DNA from: Bacteroidia bacterium
GTDB lineage: Bacteria; Bacteroidota; Bacteroidia; Bacteroidales; BM523
DNA length: 18,083 nucleotides
NCBI GenBank assembly: GCA_016209245.1
Contig: JACQWN010000315.1
Span: 1-18,083 of the forward strand
Direction of reading: 5' to 3'
Shown piece by piece: positions 13,721 to 18,083 of the stretch (the first letter of the stretch is position 1; every line of letters starts with the position of its first letter). The notes under the pieces are model-generated. The model was not told the origin of the DNA and made no database searches. It saw nothing but the letters and a program-made list of their open reading frames with translations. A program made the position numbers and the translations under genes.

Positions 13721-16700
13721 TCATAGCTTTGAAGCCAGAACACAAGTTTTTTTGTGCTTTTTTATATTCCCTTCAAGATTGAAAATTTCTATATACACAA
13801 TATAAATACCTGTGTTGCAACGTTTTTTCGTTTCATTCAGCCCATCCCATATAAACCGGCCTTCCATGCCAAGAAGTTCATTCTCTGTAATACTGCGTAC
13901 CAGTCTTCCCCGGCTGTCAAAAATATAAACATTTGCAGTATATCCATGTTTATCCATTTTATATATTATATTCAGAATATCATCAAATCCGTCGTTGTCA
14001 GGAGAAAATACTTCCGGGTCAAGTGTAATTTCCTGTGTAACCGATTCTTCGGTGCGGAATTGAGAATTTTCATAAGTGGGTGTTCCAAAGCCAACATTTT
14101 CGGCAGCAGAAAACCAATTAGTCCTGTCATTTGCCGGCCTGTCGAAATTGATTCTTTCAAGTGCCACACCTTCTTTGTTGTTTAATAATTGGAAATGCAT
14201 GCTTTCGCCATAAGCAAGCTCGTCAATAATTCGTTCGGCTTTGTCAAACACGACAACCACTCCAGTATCGTCATCGTATGAAGGGAGAGCTACTTCGACA
14301 AAGTTACCTTGATTTTTTGAATAATAATGCTCTTTCACCCATTGAGGATTTGCAGTAAGTACATAGTATTCCTGTGGAAAAACAAGATATCCGTTTTCAG
14401 CAATATTCTTTATCGTTTTAAATTCAAGGGTATTAACATCCCTGTTTCCAATGACTAAATCTTTAAGGTCAAATGTTTTATCTGTGTCGGTAATGCTATC
14501 TTTTACAGTTATGGTATAAATCGTATCATGATTAAATGGGTATGCAAATACAAGCACAACTGTTTTGTTTTCCGGTTCATCGGGGATTACTGTAATGGGG
14601 CTTCCTACGCCATAATCAACTGAAAAAAGAGTCGGGCTAAGGACGCTTGCAGGATGAACAGGTTCGCTGAAATATAATCGTATGGTATCAGTATTAATAA
14701 CAGCAACCCGTAAAAGTTCAGGAATGATATTATCGGGGTTGTTGCTAAATACAGAATTTTGTTCTCCGGGGGTGCCTCCCCGCACATCCGAAGAAGCTCT
14801 CCAGTTATTTATCCCGCCACATGGATTTGAACGGTCAATCATTTCAAGCGACCACCCACCACCGTTTTTATAATTATCATTATAGAAATTTTCATCATAA
14901 GTGACAGAATGAATTATTCCCCCTTTTTCGTCTCTTAAAATAATTGTGCCTGCATTAGAGGGATCAAAGCTTGTAAATGACACAACGTTACCATATTGTT
15001 CAAATTGATTTTCAAATAACGATTCAGTAATAATCAGGTATTCATCCGACCGCAGAATAATATCAGGAAGATATTTTGCCGCAGAGCTTAACGTAATTTG
15101 AATAGCCCAGTTTTCAATACTGATATCATAAGCGGTACGGTTGTATAATTCAATATAATTCGCAGGAGGAAGCACAAGGGGGGATGGTGTAATATCCGTC
15201 ATAATTTCATTAATAATAATGTCAAATTCTTTGGGGTAATAAAGAACAAAAATTTTTTCGATAATTGTAATTGCATTTCCTTCAAAATCCTCCACATTCA
15301 TGATTGTCAGCTTATTTTCGATTTCTTCAGAAAAATTATTTTCAAAAGTAAGATGGACGATGTTATAGCTTTGTGCATCGCGTTCAAGATCTATTGGATA
15401 AATTGAATCATTTAAAATGTAATTTGAAAAAAGTATTGAAGAATATAGCTCGACTCCCTCGGAAAATTCTACATCTATTGAATTTGTTCCTGTTACTTTT
15501 ATTGAGTTCACATCGGGTGGTACAGTGTCAATTATTATCGGCCCAATATAAATATCATCGAAGAAGAATTTTTTATTATAGCTGGAGCTTAAATGAAGAC
15601 AATAAATTCCGCAGGAAAAAACATCGGGCGAGAAACTATTATCAAAACCTGATGCCTGTGGTAAGAAAATAAAATCTCCATTTAAGTCGGCATATAAATT
15701 CCAATACCCTGATGCGCTTCGGGTAACTTTGACACGTACTTGGGGATAAGAAGCGATTTGTCCTTCACCGCCCCTGCAAATTGAAGTTATTACTGTATCG
15801 TTTTGTTTAAATAATTCAATAGCGTCATTCGATCCTGCTTCTCCGATTTGAATAAAATATCCATTCAATTCGCCTGTCAGATTATTTTTATCCGATATCA
15901 GGTAAAACCTTGCATTGTTGTTGCCGGATGGTTCAAATTCAAGCCGTGTATAAAAATGCCATTCGAGACTGTCATAGTCAGTATTCAAATTTGTTACAAG
16001 ATAACTTGTGTCGGGATCGGAAGAAACAGGGAATAACTGTAGCTCGAGCGAAGAAGGATTAACAAGGAAATTATTTGTATTTCCCAACCATACAGGATTA
16101 TTCGAAAAATTGCCATCATCGAATGTCTCGTTTATCGTTTCAGGAAAGACAATTGCATTTATGTAATAGGTGACAGCGCCGGTAAGAATACTGTTACTAT
16201 CGCTTACAAGCAGGGTAAAATATCCTGTTGTGTCGTATGTCAGTAAGTACCATGTAAAACAACCGGAAACAAGCGATTGAGTCAGAGCCGATACCGAGCT
16301 TAAATCGCCTTGTCCATAATCTTTCGACAGAGTAACCGTTATGTTTCCATCCGTATCTGTATTACCATAAATATCTGTTGCCGACACCGATGCTGAAAAG
16401 AATATTCCAACGCCGACAATTTCAGGATATGAAACAAAATTAAGCTTTGTTGCAGCTACATCAATAGTGAATTCTTCAGAAATAATTTCACTTCCGAAGT
16501 TATCGCTGAAACCTGAACCTGACGGGGACGAATAACAGCCATGTCCGACGGAATCAATTTTAAATTTCAGCTTTGCTCCATCCTCAATCGAAGTTTTCAG
16601 ATAAACGGCCAAAGTAATATCTTTTTCAGCTCCGTCGGGAACGAGCAGATTTCCTTCAGGAACAGTGATAATGATATCGTTTTCAAGAATTGTTGCATTG

Positions 16701-17653
16701 GTATTAATAACTTCAAAACCATCTTTTAAAACAATACCCTGAATATTATTGCTCCAGCTTGCTTCGTTTGCAGGATGGCAGTTTTTAATAACTATTTGAG
16801 TGACATCGGTAGGTAAGCCGTCGCCTGAACCTGCATCAGAAATTTTGAACCTGAAAACGTCAACCGCCTGTTCAGAAGTTGTTGCAACAGAGGAAATTGA
16901 ATCATTCACGACAGGTAAATCAGGTTGAGCAATTACTGAATTGATATTGTTTGGATTCACTCCTGAAGACATTACCTGAATGTCGTCAATCCACAGCTTC
17001 CTGTCCTGAGTGCTTGAATATTTATAATATATAACATAATAAATACCGGATAAATAGGTTGTGTCAATTACCATACCTATATTTACCAGATTATTAAAAC
17101 CGCCATCTGCATCAATATTAATTGTCCAGACCCCGATAGGCGCTCTTGTGATTTCAAAGCTGCAAAAGTTTGAAGCGCCGATATTATTTTCCCAATTATA
17201 ACCGGTGTTTAGTATTTCTGTTATTGATTCATTTAATGTTTTCCAGAATTTAATATTATCATCGTCGTCATTATAATTAACACCGATAATATATCCGTGA
17301 GGAACAAAATTATTATTCATAGTAACTGCATCTTGATCAGAACAAATAAAAATGCTCCAGTTATTGTATGATGAAGGATCATAACCATGTCGTATCTGAA
17401 ATTTCCATATAATGGTGTCAGATGAAATATCCTGCAGATACATTGGAAAAGATACCAGGTCAATTCCTGAACTAGTATTGTCATAAACATGATGTAAAGA
17501 ATAGCTGCCGTTAATCGGATTATCGGTTGAAGCTGCCCATCTGCCCTGTGTGCTTTGCGTCCACCCTGAAATATCGCCATCTTCAAAATTATCGGATATT
17601 TGCCCCGCAGCGAATAAAGGAATAATTAAAAAAAACAACGTAAATTTTTTCAT
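13721..17653 (-). CDS. Large secreted protein with lamin-tail modules and T9SS-type C-terminal domain
   Basis: A 1310-residue protein from the ATG at 17653. Residues 1-18 are a signal peptide (MKKFTLFFLIIPLFAAGQ). About 20-228 and 505-705 are two related jelly-roll-like modules: both open with NFEDGD/TFDDGN and close with a (K/F)xxDDIxx strand. About 235-500 holds immunoglobulin-like segments. Around 708-800 and 975-1050 are Ig-like segments with SIDVEFSEGV and TIRLYFSEPV. About 808-965 is a lamin-tail domain (IIINEIMTD, NYIELYNRT, GGGWSLEMID) and 1075-1195 a second, shorter one (EGVALERINF, NWFSAAENVGFGTP). The C-terminus, 1205-1310, is a CHU_C / T9SS type B-like sorting domain (VFSPDNDGFDDILNI, VYIFDSRGR, WDGLNE, GIYIVYIEI). 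It is probably secreted and held on the cell surface, in adhesion or an unknown extracellular role. No catalytic domain is visible. Confidence 0.88.
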   Translation of the reverse strand: MKKFTLFFLIIPLFAAGQISDNFEDGDISGWTQSTQGRWAASTDNPINGSYSLHHVYDNTSSGIDLVSFPMYLQDISSDTIIWKFQIRHGYDPSSYNNWSIFICSDQDAVTMNNNFVPHGYIIGVNYNDDDDNIKFWKTLNESITEILNTGYNWENNIGASNFCSFEITRAPIGVWTINIDADGGFNNLVNIGMVIDTTYLSGIYYVIYYKYSSTQDRKLWIDDIQVMSSGVNPNNINSVIAQPDLPVVNDSISSVATTSEQAVDVFRFKISDAGSGDGLPTDVTQIVIKNCHPANEASWSNNIQGIVLKDGFEVINTNATILENDIIITVPEGNLLVPDGAEKDITLAVYLKTSIEDGAKLKFKIDSVGHGCYSSPSGSGFSDNFGSEIISEEFTIDVAATKLNFVSYPEIVGVGIFFSASVSATDIYGNTDTDGNITVTLSKDYGQGDLSSVSALTQSLVSGCFTWYLLTYDTTGYFTLLVSDSNSILTGAVTYYINAIVFPETINETFDDGNFSNNPVWLGNTNNFLVNPSSLELQLFPVSSDPDTSYLVTNLNTDYDSLEWHFYTRLEFEPSGNNNARFYLISDKNNLTGELNGYFIQIGEAGSNDAIELFKQNDTVITSICRGGEGQIASYPQVRVKVTRSASGYWNLYADLNGDFIFLPQASGFDNSFSPDVFSCGIYCLHLSSSYNKKFFFDDIYIGPIIIDTVPPDVNSIKVTGTNSIDVEFSEGVELYSSILFSNYILNDSIYPIDLERDAQSYNIVHLTFENNFSEEIENKLTIMNVEDFEGNAITIIEKIFVLYYPKEFDIIINEIMTDITPSPLVLPPANYIELYNRTAYDISIENWAIQITLSSAAKYLPDIILRSDEYLIITESLFENQFEQYGNVVSFTSFDPSNAGTIILRDEKGGIIHSVTYDENFYNDNYKNGGGWSLEMIDRSNPCGGINNWRASSDVRGGTPGEQNSVFSNNPDNIIPELLRVAVINTDTIRLYFSEPVHPASVLSPTLFSVDYGVGSPITVIPDEPENKTVVLVFAYPFNHDTIYTITVKDSITDTDKTFDLKDLVIGNRDVNTLEFKTIKNIAENGYLVFPQEYYVLTANPQWVKEHYYSKNQGNFVEVALPSYDDDTGVVVVFDKAERIIDELAYGESMHFQLLNNKEGVALERINFDRPANDRTNWFSAAENVGFGTPTYENSQFRTEESVTQEITLDPEVFSPDNDGFDDILNIIYKMDKHGYTANVYIFDSRGRLVRSITENELLGMEGRFIWDGLNETKKRCNTGIYIVYIEIFNLEGNIKKHKKTCVLASKL

Positions 17654-17681
17654 TTGAAAAAGGGAAAATAATTCAGAGGTT

Positions 17682-17689
17682 CAAATGTA
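17682..17689 (-). promoter_or_regulatory. Candidate -7 box TACATTTG for the T9SS-type gene
   Basis: On the - strand TACATTTG matches TAnnTTTG, 28 bases upstream of the ATG at 17653, in an otherwise AT-rich stretch. No firm -33 element is seen. Confidence 0.45.
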
Positions 17690-17719
17690 GTAAAATATAT
17701 TTTAAAAAATAATTTCAAA

Positions 17720-17764
17720 TAAAATTTGAGAAAAGTTTTTAAAATAAACTTTTCTCAAATTTTA
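17720..17764 (-). terminator. Strong 19-bp hairpin terminator of the beta-barrel gene
   Basis: AAAATTTGAGAAAAGTTT (17721-17738) pairs perfectly with AAACTTTTCTCAAATTTT (17746-17763) around the loop TTAAAAT, and T17720/A17764 extends the stem to 19 bp. The TAA stop of the barrel gene (17762-17764) lies in the arm. On the - strand T-rich sequence follows. This is the most stable-looking simple hairpin in the window and should separate the barrel gene from the gene at 17653. Confidence 0.75.
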
Positions 17765-18083
17765 AAACGCCACCCCTATTCTTATACCCGCTTTAATATC
17801 CGGCAATTCATCATACGTTTTGTTTCCCGTTTTTGCCAATAACTTATTTGAGTACTCGGAACTGTACATTCTTTTAGTTCTTATTCCCATTCCCCAATAA
17901 GTTTCTAACATTATATTACCGCTGAACACAAACCGGAATCCGGTTGAAAAATGCACCGCCGATACTTCCTTAAAATGATATATAGTCATTGTCTCCTGTG
18001 ATAAATAATAGGAATTTACCTTCTCTTCATATTTAACTTCTTTATACTTATAATCGAATGCAAAGAAAATTTTCTTGTATTTC
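17762..18083 (-). CDS. C-terminal part of an outer-membrane beta-barrel protein (truncated by window edge)
   Basis: The frame is open to the right edge, so the gene starts outside the window; an internal ATG at 17989 is not its start. The visible 106 residues include alternating hydrophobic strands such as IFFAFDYKYKEVKYEEK, HFSTGFRFVFSGNIMLETYW and DIKAGIRIGVAF, ending in the aromatic residue (Phe) typical of the last strand of outer-membrane barrels. It looks like the DUF3575 / porin-like small barrels common in Bacteroidetes, but the family cannot be fixed from the tail alone. Confidence 0.65.
   Translation of the reverse strand, partial: KYKKIFFAFDYKYKEVKYEEKVNSYYLSQETMTIYHFKEVSAVHFSTGFRFVFSGNIMLETYWGMGIRTKRMYSSEYSNKLLAKTGNKTYDELPDIKAGIRIGVAF

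Noticed and set aside
13754..14185. 143-codon + strand open frame inside the T9SS-type gene
   Set aside because: It is antisense to the conserved C-terminal sorting domain and reads as a low-quality shadow frame rich in Ile, Phe and Cys.
1..18083. tRNA or rRNA genes
   Set aside because: No cloverleaf with a TTC-type T-loop or rRNA-like conserved stretch was recognised in the intergenic regions; a covariance-model scan would settle it.

Overview
The window is most likely a piece of a chromosome from a Bacteroidetes (Bacteroidota) bacterium. It has low GC, little sign of Shine-Dalgarno sites, and repeated upstream boxes fitting the Bacteroidetes -7 consensus TAnnTTTG. It also encodes a large exported protein with lamin-tail modules and a C-terminal sorting domain like those used by the type IX secretion system (T9SS). 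No rRNA, tRNA or CRISPR array was recognised.

Layout. 1-311: gene-poor leader containing one doubtful 28-codon ORF. 312-2533 (+): a radical SAM protein with a cobalamin-binding-like N-terminal domain, then a small four-helix membrane protein. 2528-2555: a perfect palindrome that supplies the stop codons of two convergent genes. 2550-4665 (-): an MFS transporter of the UMF1/Atg22-like family, preceded by an overlapping MORN-variant repeat protein. 4763-5553 (-): a two-gene zeta-toxin-type toxin-antitoxin operon. 5675-7615 (-): RNase R. 7616-7974: a gene-poor stretch with a C-terminal transposase remnant. 7975-9495 (-): an exported PD40 beta-propeller protein with a SPOR-like C-terminus. 9541-9894: a dense set of palindromic REP-like repeats. 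9895-11283 (-): dihydrolipoyl dehydrogenase. 11284-11626: a nested inverted-repeat element, a small gene remnant and a control region. 11627-13522: a compact restriction-modification (RM) cassette made of a C-protein-like regulator, a PD-(D/E)XK endonuclease and a convergent D12-class adenine methyltransferase. 13721-17653 (-): the 1310-residue T9SS-type protein. 17762-18083 (-): the C-terminal end of an outer-membrane beta-barrel protein cut by the window edge.

How the parts work together. The core genes (RNase R, dihydrolipoyl dehydrogenase) alternate with accessory modules. The RM cassette is the best-integrated system. The regulator and endonuclease genes overlap by ATGA, the methyltransferase faces them, and the two 3' ends overlap by 17 bp. 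A near-identical 14-bp box (GAGGTATTA, two variable bases, GTC) lies just upstream of the -7 boxes of both the regulator and the methyltransferase genes. Both -7 boxes lie within a few bases of the start codon, which suggests leaderless transcripts and control of both promoters by the small HTH protein. The cassette is flanked by an 11-bp direct repeat and by small gene remnants, which suggests acquisition by transfer.

The intergenic repeats at 9579-9893 and 11416-11530 are the most structured non-coding DNA here. They look like REP or MITE-like elements that could be multi-copy in the source genome. All functional calls come from reading motifs; no database search was run.
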